The position numbers were made by a program, and so were the translations under genes. This document shows positions 1 through 7,072 of a stretch of DNA of 64,000 nucleotides, piece after piece (the stretch's first letter is position 1; each line of letters starts with the position of its first letter). The notes under the pieces are model-generated. The model was given only the letters and a program-made list of their open reading frames with translations, was not told the origin of the DNA and made no database searches. The stretch covers positions 1-64,000 of the forward strand of contig NZ_JAUHTR010000013.1 of assembly GCF_030418125.1 (NCBI RefSeq), read 5' to 3'. The stretch is from Fictibacillus fluitans (GTDB lineage Bacteria; Bacillota; Bacilli; Bacillales; Fictibacillaceae).

Positions 1-72
1 CCTTATTTTTGATCCTAAAAGAAATACCAAACCCTTTTTATAATCTATATATCTTGGTTAATTTTAATGCCA

Positions 73-222
73 CTAGTTCTGGATTGGTTCGGGATTCAGC
101 TGTTGGTATAAAGTGATGATTTCGTGCACGTCAGCCACATGAACAAACGTAACTGAACTACGTTGAATCTCCTGCACTTTTCGGGAAATCTCCTGTTTGA
201 TTGCTTCCTTGTCTTTAACCAT
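73..222 (-). CDS. Small hypothetical protein, 49 aa
   Basis: A short open frame begins with ATG right after a strong GGGGGAG ribosome-binding site and ends in TAG. The product is charged and probably soluble. It has a predicted helical first half (MVKDKEAIKQEISRKVQ) and ends in QQLNPEPIQN, with no membrane segment or signal peptide. The family is not recognised. The good ribosome-binding site is the main reason to believe it. It is separated from murB by a terminator, so it is probably a one-gene unit. Confidence 0.5.
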   Translation of the reverse strand: MVKDKEAIKQEISRKVQEIQRSSVTFVHVADVHEIITLYQQLNPEPIQN

Positions 223-340
223 ACTAACTCCCCCTTTACAGAATGTTGATCTTCTTAACTATATATTTCGTCATGCAGAGCCAAATTCCTTTTTTATAAG
301 ACGAAATAATTTTTGTATTTACATTTATCACCAAAATTAA

Positions 341-381
341 AAAGAAAACCCATACGAATGATATCTTCATAAGGGTTTTTA
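341..381 (-). terminator. Rho-independent terminator after murB
   Basis: Read on the minus strand, an AAAACCC arm and a GGGTTTT arm enclose an AT-rich loop and are followed by a T-rich tract. It lies 26 bases past the murB stop codon. Confidence 0.7.
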
Positions 382-406
382 GCATTTTTTAGTGAGTAAG
401 GTAGAA

Positions 407-1336
407 TCACGAAACTTCCTGATCCTCCCTGCCCCTGATAATCACTTCAGTTTCCAGGTCAACACCGTATCTTTGTTTGACCGTCTTTTGTATGATTCTG
501 ATTAAGTCGGTGTAGTCTTTTGAGGTTGCTCCGCCGACATTTACGATAAAACCCGCATGCTTGGTGGAAATCTGCGCACCGCCAATCCTCATGCCCTGGA
601 GGCCGCAATCCTGAATCAGCTTGCCTGTATAATATCCCTCCGGCCGCTTGAATACACTTCCGCATGACGGATATTCAAGGGGCTGCTTGCTTTCTCTGAG
701 ATAGGTGAAGTGATCCATTTTATCTTTAATCTCTTTATAGATTCCCGGCTCAAGTCTAAATTCCGCTTCCAGCACAATGTAATCACCGGTTGCGATAAGA
801 CTTTTTCTGTAACCCATGTTCAGCTCATCCTTGGTCAAGGTCAGCAAATCGCCTTCGTTATTCATAACAAGCGCCCGGAGCAAAACATCAGAAACTTGTC
901 CGCCATATGCTCCGGCATTCATATATAAAGCCCCTCCAATGGTTCCGGGAATTCCGCAGGCAAATTCCAGCCCGGATAGCTTCATTTCAAGCGCTTTACG
1001 CGAAACATCAATGAGTCCCGCTCCTGCCTGGGCATAAATAGAATGATGAAGAATATTGATCTCATTCATATGCTCCAAATTGATGGTCAATCCCATCAGG
1101 CCATTGTCTTTAATAATGAGGTTGGATCCATTTCCCATCACTGTTACAGGTGTATGATATTCTTTCGCAATCTCCAGTACGGCTTTAAGCTGCCCGATGG
1201 TAGTGGGAGTCACAAAGATATCTGCCTCCCCGCCCAGTTTGGTATACGTATGTTTCTTGATCGGTTCAAAAAAGATACGATCCTCTGGCGGCAGCACTTC
1301 CTGCATTCTCGCTTTGATTTTGGAATATTGTCTCAT
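407..1336 (-). CDS. murB: UDP-N-acetylenolpyruvoylglucosamine reductase MurB
   Basis: MurB reduces UDP-GlcNAc-enolpyruvate to UDP-MurNAc with NADPH and FAD, an early cytoplasmic step of peptidoglycan synthesis. At 309 aa it has the usual length for the type II (Gram-positive) form. The FAD-binding section contains VMGNGSNLIIKDNG (residues 65-78). It is followed by the GLEFACGIPGTIGGALYMNAGAYGG block, and later by YPSCGSVFKRP, where the Ser of GSVF is the family's proton donor, and AGFIVN. The start follows AGGAGGAAAAAACAGC. The gene lies directly downstream of the damaged pirin gene, whose old stop codon is 18 bases before this ATG. This genome may hold another murB in the cell-wall cluster, which cannot be judged from the window. 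Confidence 0.95.
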   Translation of the reverse strand: MRQYSKIKARMQEVLPPEDRIFFEPIKKHTYTKLGGEADIFVTPTTIGQLKAVLEIAKEYHTPVTVMGNGSNLIIKDNGLMGLTINLEHMNEINILHHSIYAQAGAGLIDVSRKALEMKLSGLEFACGIPGTIGGALYMNAGAYGGQVSDVLLRALVMNNEGDLLTLTKDELNMGYRKSLIATGDYIVLEAEFRLEPGIYKEIKDKMDHFTYLRESKQPLEYPSCGSVFKRPEGYYTGKLIQDCGLQGMRIGGAQISTKHAGFIVNVGGATSKDYTDLIRIIQKTVKQRYGVDLETEVIIRGREDQEVS

Positions 1337-1353
1337 GCTGTTTTTTCCTCCTG

Positions 1354-2242
1354 TTAAATGGCAGGCGGTCCAAACTTGCCATCCCGAAAATCTCTGTATG
1401 CCTGTTTGATTTCTTCCATACTATTCATCACAAATGGTCCGTACGGAACCACTTCTTAGTTAATTGGCGCTCCTGAATAAATAAGCAGCTTTGTACGGCG
1501 GCTGTGGGATTTTATCTTTAGTTCACTGTTATTCTTTTCATTTCCCTCTTTAGCAAAAGTTAACGTGGCAACACCATGTTTTTTTAACGAAACTCCTGAG
1601 TTACCAAGCTCCGCATCTCCTGACAAAACATAAACAAAGGCATTGTGGTTTTCCGGCAAGGTGTAGATATAATCTGCTCCTTCATCCAAAGAGATTTCTG
1701 CCAAAGTAATGGGAACCAGCGAATTCAGCGGACCTTTTACTCCTGCCGTTTCACCCGACAACACCTTAACACGTCCCCCTTCAATGGAAACAGTCGGTAC
1801 CTCTTCGGCATAAACGTTCTGGTAAGAGGTTTCGGTGTGTTTTAACGTTTTGGGCAGGTTCAGCCATAATTGAAGGGTATGAGCAATATCATCGTCTACT
1901 CCTTCCTCAGCATGGCGAGCCGCCCAGCCGGCGTTCATGTATTGCACATCACCGGGCTCAAGAATATCCCGTCCTCCTGCATTATCAATGTGTTCGAGCC
2001 TTCCGTCGATGACATACGTGATCGTTTGGAATCCTCGATGTGAATGGTCAGAGAACGTTCCCCCTCTTAAACCAATCCTCTGCCATTAAAATAAACGGAT
2101 CAAAGTCATACCAGCGGCCCGGCGGCAGCACCCATCCTTTTTGTATTGCCGGAAAGTGGACCTCTTCATATTTCACATACCAATGGTCTTTTACATCCCG
2201 TTGAAAAACCTGTGTTGAAGCTGGGACTGACATAGGTATCAT
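1354..2242 (-). pseudogene. Pirin-family protein, disrupted by a frameshift and a stop
   Basis: Joined across two lesions, the reading frames give a complete pirin-like cupin protein. The N-terminal part has WVLPPGRWYDFDPFILMAED. The middle has FSDHSHRGFQTITYVIDG, including the His residues that bind metal in pirins. The end reads [22 protein letters not shown]. The first break is a run of five C (2060-2064, plus strand), where four would keep the frame. The second is an in-frame TAA at 1456-1458, where relatives read through into the conserved GPFVMN tail. Pirins of this type act as quercetinases or redox-linked regulators. With both lesions the gene is probably inactive, although the homopolymer could be a sequencing error. 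It would have been co-transcribed with murB. Confidence 0.75.
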
Positions 2243-2386
2243 CCTCTCGATATAATCATAAACTAATTAAAAAATAGCTACTTACTAAAATCGATTTAAC
2301 AGCATTGAAAAGGTTATTTTTCCTTATAAAGGGAATGTGTGTAAATAATTATCTGAATAACCATCTATTTTTCGAAAAGAGGGTGT

Positions 2387-2809
2387 ATGATGCAGAATGA
2401 TGGAAGAAGGGCCGGTTTTGGTATGAGGGCAATATGCTTTGCTATGGATACATTAGGTCTCTCACTTTTGCTTGCTTTGATTGACCGTTATATCTTGGTT
2501 ACCTCAAACACCAGGGAATATCCAATGATATTAACCATCCTTTCTATACTGTATTTCTTTCTGCTTCCAGTATTGTGGAAAGGGTATACCATTTCTAAAT
2601 ACTTTGGAAGTATACGGATTGCAAAAGTAAACGAAGAACCTTTAACGGCTTATCATTTGTTCATGCGGGAAGTGATCGGACGTTTTCTTTTGGGCTTTAC
2701 TACCTTTGGAATCTCGAACCTGATCAGCGCCTTTATGGTCATGTTCCGGGAGGATAAACGAGCGATTCATGACTTTATTGCAGGAACCTTCGTGGTGAAG
2801 GTGAAGTGA
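2387..2809 (+). CDS. RDD-family membrane protein
   Basis: The 140-aa product begins GRRAGFGMRAICFAMDTLG, the Arg/Asp pattern that opens the RDD domain. Two hydrophobic segments follow at about residues 20-35 and 46-66, with a third near 100-118. It ends in REDKRAIHDFIAGTFVVK, the usual RDD C-terminal signature. RDD proteins are small inner-membrane proteins, some linked to Na+/H+ transport, but most have no known role. The gene stands alone, with the next gene 70 bases downstream on the same strand. Confidence 0.85.
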   Translation: MMQNDGRRAGFGMRAICFAMDTLGLSLLLALIDRYILVTSNTREYPMILTILSILYFFLLPVLWKGYTISKYFGSIRIAKVNEEPLTAYHLFMREVIGRFLLGFTTFGISNLISAFMVMFREDKRAIHDFIAGTFVVKVK

Positions 2810-2879
2810 TTCCTTTTTAAAATCGATTAGTTGGGGAACAGCATAAGAAAGAGACAAGCACGAGCAGGAGGAAAAATAA

Positions 2880-3548
2880 ATGGGTTCAATTAAAGCGTTT
2901 GTATTTGACGTATACGGCACGTTGTTTGACGTTCATTCGGTAAAAGAAAAATGCGAGGAATTATTTCCGGAAAAAGGAGTGCAGATCAGCCAGAACTGGA
3001 GGACGAAGCAGATCGAATATTCTAACCTGAGGCAGCTTATGGGCAATTACGAAACCTTCTCTGTCATTACCCGGGATGCCTTGCGCTATGCAATTAAGAA
3101 GAATCAAGGAGAATGCAGCGAACAAAGAGAAAAGGAATTAATGGATGCGTATTTGAGACTCACTCATTATCCTGAAACGGAAAGCGTCCTGTCACAGTTA
3201 AGCGATAAAACGCTTGCCATCTTTTCGAACGGTTCCCACGATATGCTCGATCCTTTAGTTCATCAGTCTGGTCTTACCCGCCTCTTTGATTTTGTGATCA
3301 GCATTGACGAGGTGAAGCAGTACAAGCCTACCCCTGCCTCTTATTATCATGTGTTAAAAACGCTGAACGTGAAGCGGGACGAGGTGCTGTTCATGTCGTC
3401 CAACGGCTGGGACATCTCTGGGGCCAAAAATTTCGGATTTCATACCGCCTGGATCAACCGGAATGACCTGCCTGTGGAAGAACTGAACCTTATTCCAGAT
3501 GCCATATATTCAAACTTGAATGGGATACTGGAGTGGAATTCCCGATAG
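2880..3548 (+). CDS. HAD-superfamily hydrolase, L-2-haloacid dehalogenase type
   Basis: The 222-aa cytoplasmic enzyme carries the HAD motifs in order. Motif I is FDVYGTLFDVHSV (residues 9-21) with the nucleophile Asp10. Motif II is FSNGSHDML near residue 115. The motif III lysine is in KQYKPTPASYY, and motif IV is SSNGWDISGAKNFGF. The sequence AFVFDVYGTLFDVHSV is characteristic of the haloacid dehalogenase type II subfamily, which hydrolyses (S)-2-haloacids to hydroxyacids. Members of this subfamily can also act on other small substrates, so the natural substrate is open. The start is fixed by AGGAGG seven bases before ATG. Confidence 0.85.
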   Translation: MGSIKAFVFDVYGTLFDVHSVKEKCEELFPEKGVQISQNWRTKQIEYSNLRQLMGNYETFSVITRDALRYAIKKNQGECSEQREKELMDAYLRLTHYPETESVLSQLSDKTLAIFSNGSHDMLDPLVHQSGLTRLFDFVISIDEVKQYKPTPASYYHVLKTLNVKRDEVLFMSSNGWDISGAKNFGFHTAWINRNDLPVEELNLIPDAIYSNLNGILEWNSR

Positions 3549-3568
3549 AAGTTGTTTTGTGGGGCGGA

Positions 3569-3673
3569 CAGTAAATATTTGAAAGCCGCCAGTAAATCTT
3601 CAAAACTGGACAGTAAATATTCAATTTCGGCCAGTAAGTTATCAAAACTGGCCAGTAAATGGTCTCCGGAGGT
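3569..3673. repeat. Intergenic array of five 21-bp repeats
   Basis: CAGTAAAT or a close variant begins at 3569, 3590, 3611, 3632 and 3653, giving an exact 21-bp period. The bases between vary around TTCAAAACTGG. The array starts just after the haloacid dehalogenase stop. A related array with the consensus GGCGGGTAAAT on the opposite strand lies at 56994-57093. On the minus strand the array happens to be an open frame with a seven-residue leucine pattern, with no ribosome-binding site seen. Confidence 0.8.
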
Positions 3674-3714
3674 GATTATGCAGAGATCCAAGCATAGAAA
3701 CAGCCTAAAATGAG

Positions 3715-4002
3715 CTAGTTTTCGAGTCTGTTATTCTGATTTACTTCTTTTTCGGTAAAAAAGCTCGCAATAAAAAGCAGAATGGCGCCAATCAGCAATA
3801 AGAAGTGACTTAGCAGCAGGCTTGCCGTTCCATCCAGTCCCTTCCACTCTCCTACGATTGGAACAAGCAAGGGATACATAAATACGGCATACAGCATAAG
3901 AAGAATGCTGACGATCGTTCTTCTTAGCCTTTTGCGTATAGTGAAGCCGGTTGCCAGACTAATTAAGATAATCGAATAAAAGATGAAAAGTACTACAATC
4001 AA
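3715..4002 (-). CDS. Small membrane protein, three predicted segments
   Basis: The 95-aa product has hydrophobic segments at about residues 2-20, 30-50 and 62-84. The basic linker RKRLRRT suggests a cytoplasmic loop after the first segment. The tail FFTEKEVNQNNRLEN is polar. The family is not recognised. Upstream on the minus strand the sequence GGAAGGGGGAGAAGGAAATTG gives a good ribosome-binding site, and the start may lie at the TTG inside this stretch. It has no obvious partner gene. Confidence 0.6.
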   Translation of the reverse strand: MIVVLFIFYSIILISLATGFTIRKRLRRTIVSILLMLYAVFMYPLLVPIVGEWKGLDGTASLLLSHFLLLIGAILLFIASFFTEKEVNQNNRLEN

Positions 4003-4094
4003 TTTCCTTCTCCCCCTTCCAATTACTATCTTACATTAAATATCACTCATCTTTCCTTTTTATCACAATATTTCTAACGATTAGGTAAAGGCAT

Positions 4095-4134
4095 AAAAAA
4101 ACCGCTCTCTAGAAATCCTCTAGAGAGCGGTTTT
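4095..4134 (-). terminator. Strong hairpin terminator of the scoAB operon
   Basis: A perfect 16-bp inverted repeat (AAAACCGCTCTCTAGA and its complement) surrounds a five-base loop and is flanked by A/T runs on both sides. It lies downstream of scoB on the minus strand and could act in both directions. Confidence 0.85.
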
Positions 4135-4166
4135 GTCTATTTCTGCATACGTCAATCTGTGTATTT

Positions 4167-4220
4167 TCAATGAGTGCATGTAAGTCCTAATCCCCCTGCA
4201 ATACATAAGGTGCATATCGC
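4167..4220 (-). pseudogene. Probable remnant of a thiolase C-terminus
   Basis: Between scoB and its terminator the minus strand encodes AICTLCIAGGLGLTCTH before a stop. This resembles the glycine-rich end of acetyl-CoA acetyltransferases (CTLCIGGGxG). No start codon or upstream frame remains. A thiolase gene commonly follows scoAB, so this looks like the residue of a deletion. The match is short and could be chance. Confidence 0.3.
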
Positions 4221-4252
4221 TCGCCTGTTCAATGATAACAACATTATTTACT

Positions 4253-4912
4253 TTAGATCCCCTCTTCCAAATGATCTTGCTTCAGGCTCACGGAAAATAC
4301 CGCTTCTGTTTTTTCTCTCACCTCGTCAAGGGTGGCACCCGGCATGAGTTCAACTAGCTCAAGCTGTTTTTCCTTTACTTCAAAAACGGCCAATTCCGTA
4401 ATGATCATATCCACAATTCTTGTAGAGGTGATGGGGAAAGTACACTCTTTTAACAGCTTGCTGCTGCCATCCTTCGCCGTATGCGTCGTGGTGATGATCA
4501 CCTTCTTGGCTCCCACGAGAAGGTCCATGGCACCGCCGACTCCCATGATATTTTTTCCGGGAACCGCCCAGTTTGCGATCTTACCCGTTTGATCCATCTG
4601 CAGCACACCGAGTATGGCAACGTCCACATGCCCGCCGCGAATCATGCCAAACGATTCCGCACTGTTAAAGAAAGAAGCACCGAGGGTTTCACCGACTGGC
4701 AGCTTGCCGGCATTCACCAGGTTTGGATCCTGATGTTCTTCGTCAACATCGGTCACGCCGAGCAGTCCGTTCTCGGTGTGAAAGTAGACCTGTTGATCAT
4801 CAATGTACTTTGCAACAAGAGTTGGAATCCCAATCCCGAGATTTACCACGCACGGTCCATTGAGCTCCTTTGCGGCCCGACTTGCGATCGATTCCTGTAT
4901 TTCGTTAGCCAT
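4253..4912 (-). CDS. scoB: 3-oxoacid CoA-transferase subunit B
   Basis: This is the beta subunit of succinyl-CoA:3-ketoacid CoA-transferase, which moves CoA between succinyl-CoA and acetoacetate. Its N-terminus has VVNLGIGIPTLVAKY. It then has FHTENGLLGV, whose Glu is the residue that forms the covalent CoA thioester in this family. Later GGAMDLLVGAKKVIITTTHTAKDG is typical of the B subunit. The start was placed at the ATG at 4912, preceded by GAGGGGGTTG. The longer upstream frame would run deep into scoA. The ATG overlaps the scoA stop by 8 bases, implying coupled translation. Confidence 0.9.
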   Translation of the reverse strand: MANEIQESIASRAAKELNGPCVVNLGIGIPTLVAKYIDDQQVYFHTENGLLGVTDVDEEHQDPNLVNAGKLPVGETLGASFFNSAESFGMIRGGHVDVAILGVLQMDQTGKIANWAVPGKNIMGVGGAMDLLVGAKKVIITTTHTAKDGSSKLLKECTFPITSTRIVDMIITELAVFEVKEKQLELVELMPGATLDEVREKTEAVFSVSLKQDHLEEGI

Positions 4913-5594
4913 GAGTGACAACCCCCTCGTTCGTGAGAATCTTGGTTGCCAAAAGAATGCCATCAACAAAGAGATGCGGCGTTACAATTTCCTCCGGCGA
5001 CAGTTCTCCCGGTTCCACGATCTTATCGACTTCTGCAATGACTACGTCTGCAGCGGTGGCCATGACCGGATTGAAATTCCTGGCCGTTTTGTAATAAACG
5101 AGATTACCAAGGGTATCGGCTTTCCATGCTCTGATCAGTGCAACGTTGGCCCGGATTGCCGGTTCGAAAATATACAATTCACCATTAATTTCCCGTTCTT
5201 CCTTGTTTTTGGCCAGTTCAGTTCCGACTCCCGTTTTCGTGTAATATCCTCCGATTCCGGCTCCCCCGGCCCGGATCGATTCGGACAGCGTCCCCTGGGG
5301 AAGCAGTTCCAGTTTAATTTCCCCTCTCCGATAGGCATCCCCGACATCCCGGTTGCTTGTAAAATAAGAACCGATTCCTTTTTTGATCTTTTTCTGTCCC
5401 AGCAAAATCCCAAGACCCTTGCCCTTTTCGCCGAGATTATTGCTGATGATGGTTAAATCCTTTACATCCTTTTCTGTGAGTGCATCAATCAATGTTAATG
5501 GAGCACCAATCAGCCCAAACCCGCCGACCATGATCGTATCACCTGTCCTAACGGATTTAAGGGCTGCCGTTCCATTCTCCAGTAATTTTGACAT
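4905..5594 (-). CDS. scoA: 3-oxoacid CoA-transferase subunit A
   Basis: This is the alpha subunit of the same CoA-transferase. Near its start it has the CoA-binding GGFGLIGAPLTLIDAL, then LTIISNNLGEKGKGLG and GAGGIGGYYTKTGVGT, all standard for the A subunit. The chosen ATG at 5594 has AAAGGATG at a better distance than the ATG three codons earlier. The enzyme activates acetoacetate for use as a carbon source. The operon now lacks an intact thiolase or permease, and fragments resembling both flank it. Confidence 0.9.
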   Translation of the reverse strand: MSKLLENGTAALKSVRTGDTIMVGGFGLIGAPLTLIDALTEKDVKDLTIISNNLGEKGKGLGILLGQKKIKKGIGSYFTSNRDVGDAYRRGEIKLELLPQGTLSESIRAGGAGIGGYYTKTGVGTELAKNKEEREINGELYIFEPAIRANVALIRAWKADTLGNLVYYKTARNFNPVMATAADVVIAEVDKIVEPGELSPEEIVTPHLFVDGILLATKILTNEGVVTHG

Positions 5595-5828
5595 AGTAAT
5601 CATCCTTTGATTTGGTTTTTTGAATGGTTGCCAACAACAAAAAAGGCCGCCTTAAACATTGCTATCCAAATGAAAGGCAGCAAGTGTTCAAGACAGCCGG
5701 GGTTCACTAGTTTTGTATTAAAAAAGGGCATTTTTTAATCGCTAATGAATAGGCAATCCATGTTTAATTATCTTTATACTACAACGTAATTTTGAAGATT
5801 ACAACAATTCGGCTGTGCATTTTGCATT

Positions 5829-5999
5829 CTACTTTTCAGCTAATCTTGTTTGAATCCTCTTAATAAGCATATCCGATACCACTAATGTTCCTGCGCCAAT
5901 CAGTGCCCCCATGTATCAAGGGATCCGGTCAGCCATGTACAAACCGTAGCGGTAATCGCTGCCGAACTGATTAATCGCAACAATCACTATCCCACTCCC
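5829..5999 (-). pseudogene. Fragment of a membrane transporter, frameshifted
   Basis: The gap between scoA and the ArsR gene (about 500 bases) holds a decayed minus-strand coding stretch. Joined over two frameshifts it reads as hydrophobic protein: GIVIVAINQFG, then SAAITATVCTWLTGSLDTW, then GALIGAGTLVVSDMLIKR and a stop. This looks like the last two or three membrane helices of a permease. The family could not be named. A permease next to scoAB is common in Bacillus (yxjC), which fits but does not prove the link. The rest of the gap shows nothing coding. Confidence 0.4.
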
Positions 6000-6061
6000 T
6001 GAATTTTTCTATCTGCTCCTTCAATATAAATTAAATTCGAAATATTTTCTGAATTATTTAA

Positions 6062-6099
6062 AATATTCCTTTACAAGAATATTCGTTTTAAGGTATATT
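6062..6099 (+). promoter_or_regulatory. Promoter with inverted-repeat operator for the ArsR gene
   Basis: TTTACA (6070-6075) and TATATT (6094-6099) are 18 bases apart. An inverted repeat, AATATTC (6062-6068) and GAATATT (6077-6083), brackets the -35 box. That placement suits repression by the ArsR-type protein encoded just downstream. Confidence 0.6.
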
Positions 6100-6122
6100 G
6101 AAATTGAAAGGAGAAACCTGAT

Positions 6123-6449
6123 ATGAGCGCGAACATCCATGTTACCTTATCTGCACTTGCCGAGCCTAAGCGCCTCCAGATTGTTGAACTATTGCGGGAA
6201 GGACCCCTGACAGTAGGGGAGATCGCAGAAAAACTGGAGCTTCTCCAGCCTCAGACATCCAAACATCTTGGTGTTTTAAATAAAGCTGGCCTTGTTGAGG
6301 CAGAAGCTCAAGCAAACAAGCGGATTTACAAGCTTTGCCAGCAGCCATTCAAGGATCTGGATGGGTGGCTTGCCTCCTTCGGGCATATATGGGAGCAGCG
6401 TTATGACCGTTTGGATGAGTATTTGCGAAAGCTTCAAGGAAAAGACTGA
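6123..6449 (+). CDS. ArsR-family winged-helix transcriptional regulator
   Basis: The 108-aa protein is a single ArsR/SmtB-type winged helix. It has SALAEPKRLQIVELLREGPLTVGEIAEKL at the N-terminus. The recognition helix is in LLQPQTSKHLGVLNKAGLVEAEAQANKRIYKL. There are no Cys pairs for metal binding apart from a single Cys near residue 91, so it is probably not a metal sensor. It belongs to the group paired with SRPBCC (AHSA1) proteins, as here. The start follows AAAGGAG. It probably binds the inverted repeat at its own promoter. Confidence 0.9.
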   Translation: MSANIHVTLSALAEPKRLQIVELLREGPLTVGEIAEKLELLQPQTSKHLGVLNKAGLVEAEAQANKRIYKLCQQPFKDLDGWLASFGHIWEQRYDRLDEYLRKLQGKD

Positions 6450-6495
6450 CCGAATTACTAAAAGCAGTGACTAACCATTTAGGAGGAAAATGATC

Positions 6496-7014
6496 ATGTC
6501 CAATTCTTTAAAAACGAGCACTGAAGGACGTGTATTAATTGTAGAGAGAGTCTTTGACGCTCCAAGAACTCTTGTGTTTCAAGCCTTTTCCGATCCCGGA
6601 CACCTGGCGAACTGGTGGGGGCCTAAAGGCTGGCAGACGGAAATACGGGAATTTGATTTTAAGCCTGGTGGAGTGTGGTATTACTGCATGAAATGCACGG
6701 ACAAAAATCAGGGAGAGTTTTACGGACAGGAATCCTGCGGTAAAGCTTTTTACGAGGAGATTTCAGCTCCTGAAAGGCTCGTTTACAAAGACACCTTTGT
6801 GGACAGCAGCGGCAATCCCATGGAAAACATGCCTGAGCTTCTGATTACGATGGAGTTTGTTGAGCAGGGTGACCAAACGAACGTCATTACCCGCACCACC
6901 TTCGCAACGGAAGAAGCACTGCAGCAGGTCAAAGAGATGGGCATCATTGAGGGTGTTACCTCCCAATACGAACGGTTGGATGATTTTTTGGAAAAGACAC
7001 TGGTTGATCAATAA
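6496..7014 (+). CDS. SRPBCC/AHSA1-domain protein
   Basis: The 172-aa product is a START-like helix-grip protein of the Aha1 C-terminal type. Recognisable blocks are RVFDAPRTLVFQAFSDPGHLANWWGPKGW at the N-terminus, VWYYCMKCTDKNQGEF in the middle, and the closing long helix TSQYERLDDFLEK. Such proteins bind small hydrophobic ligands in a cavity and are usually encoded next to an ArsR regulator. The ligand is unknown. The ATG at 6496 was chosen because AGGAGG lies nine bases before it, while the ATG at 6490 is only three bases away. Confidence 0.85.
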   Translation: MSNSLKTSTEGRVLIVERVFDAPRTLVFQAFSDPGHLANWWGPKGWQTEIREFDFKPGGVWYYCMKCTDKNQGEFYGQESCGKAFYEEISAPERLVYKDTFVDSSGNPMENMPELLITMEFVEQGDQTNVITRTTFATEEALQQVKEMGIIEGVTSQYERLDDFLEKTLVDQ

Positions 7015-7020
7015 AAGGAA

Positions 7021-7062
7021 AAATAAGAGGCCGATCACCTTATATGGGTTCACGGCCTCTTA
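7021..7062. terminator. Bidirectional terminator between convergent genes
   Basis: AATAAGAGGCCG pairs with CGGCCTCTTATT around a 19-base loop, between the ends of the SRPBCC gene (+) and the GH13 gene (-). Confidence 0.8.
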
Positions 7063-7072
7063 TTATATACTT

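Noticed and set aside
3440-3691. Minus-strand frame of 83 codons with a leucine every seven residues
   Set aside because: The heptad pattern is a by-product of the 21-bp DNA repeat. The frame runs into the haloacid dehalogenase gene and has no ribosome-binding site.
4803-5456. Long plus-strand frame opposite scoA and scoB
   Set aside because: It is a shadow of scoAB, which have clear family motifs. The product is rich in Phe and Arg and matches nothing.
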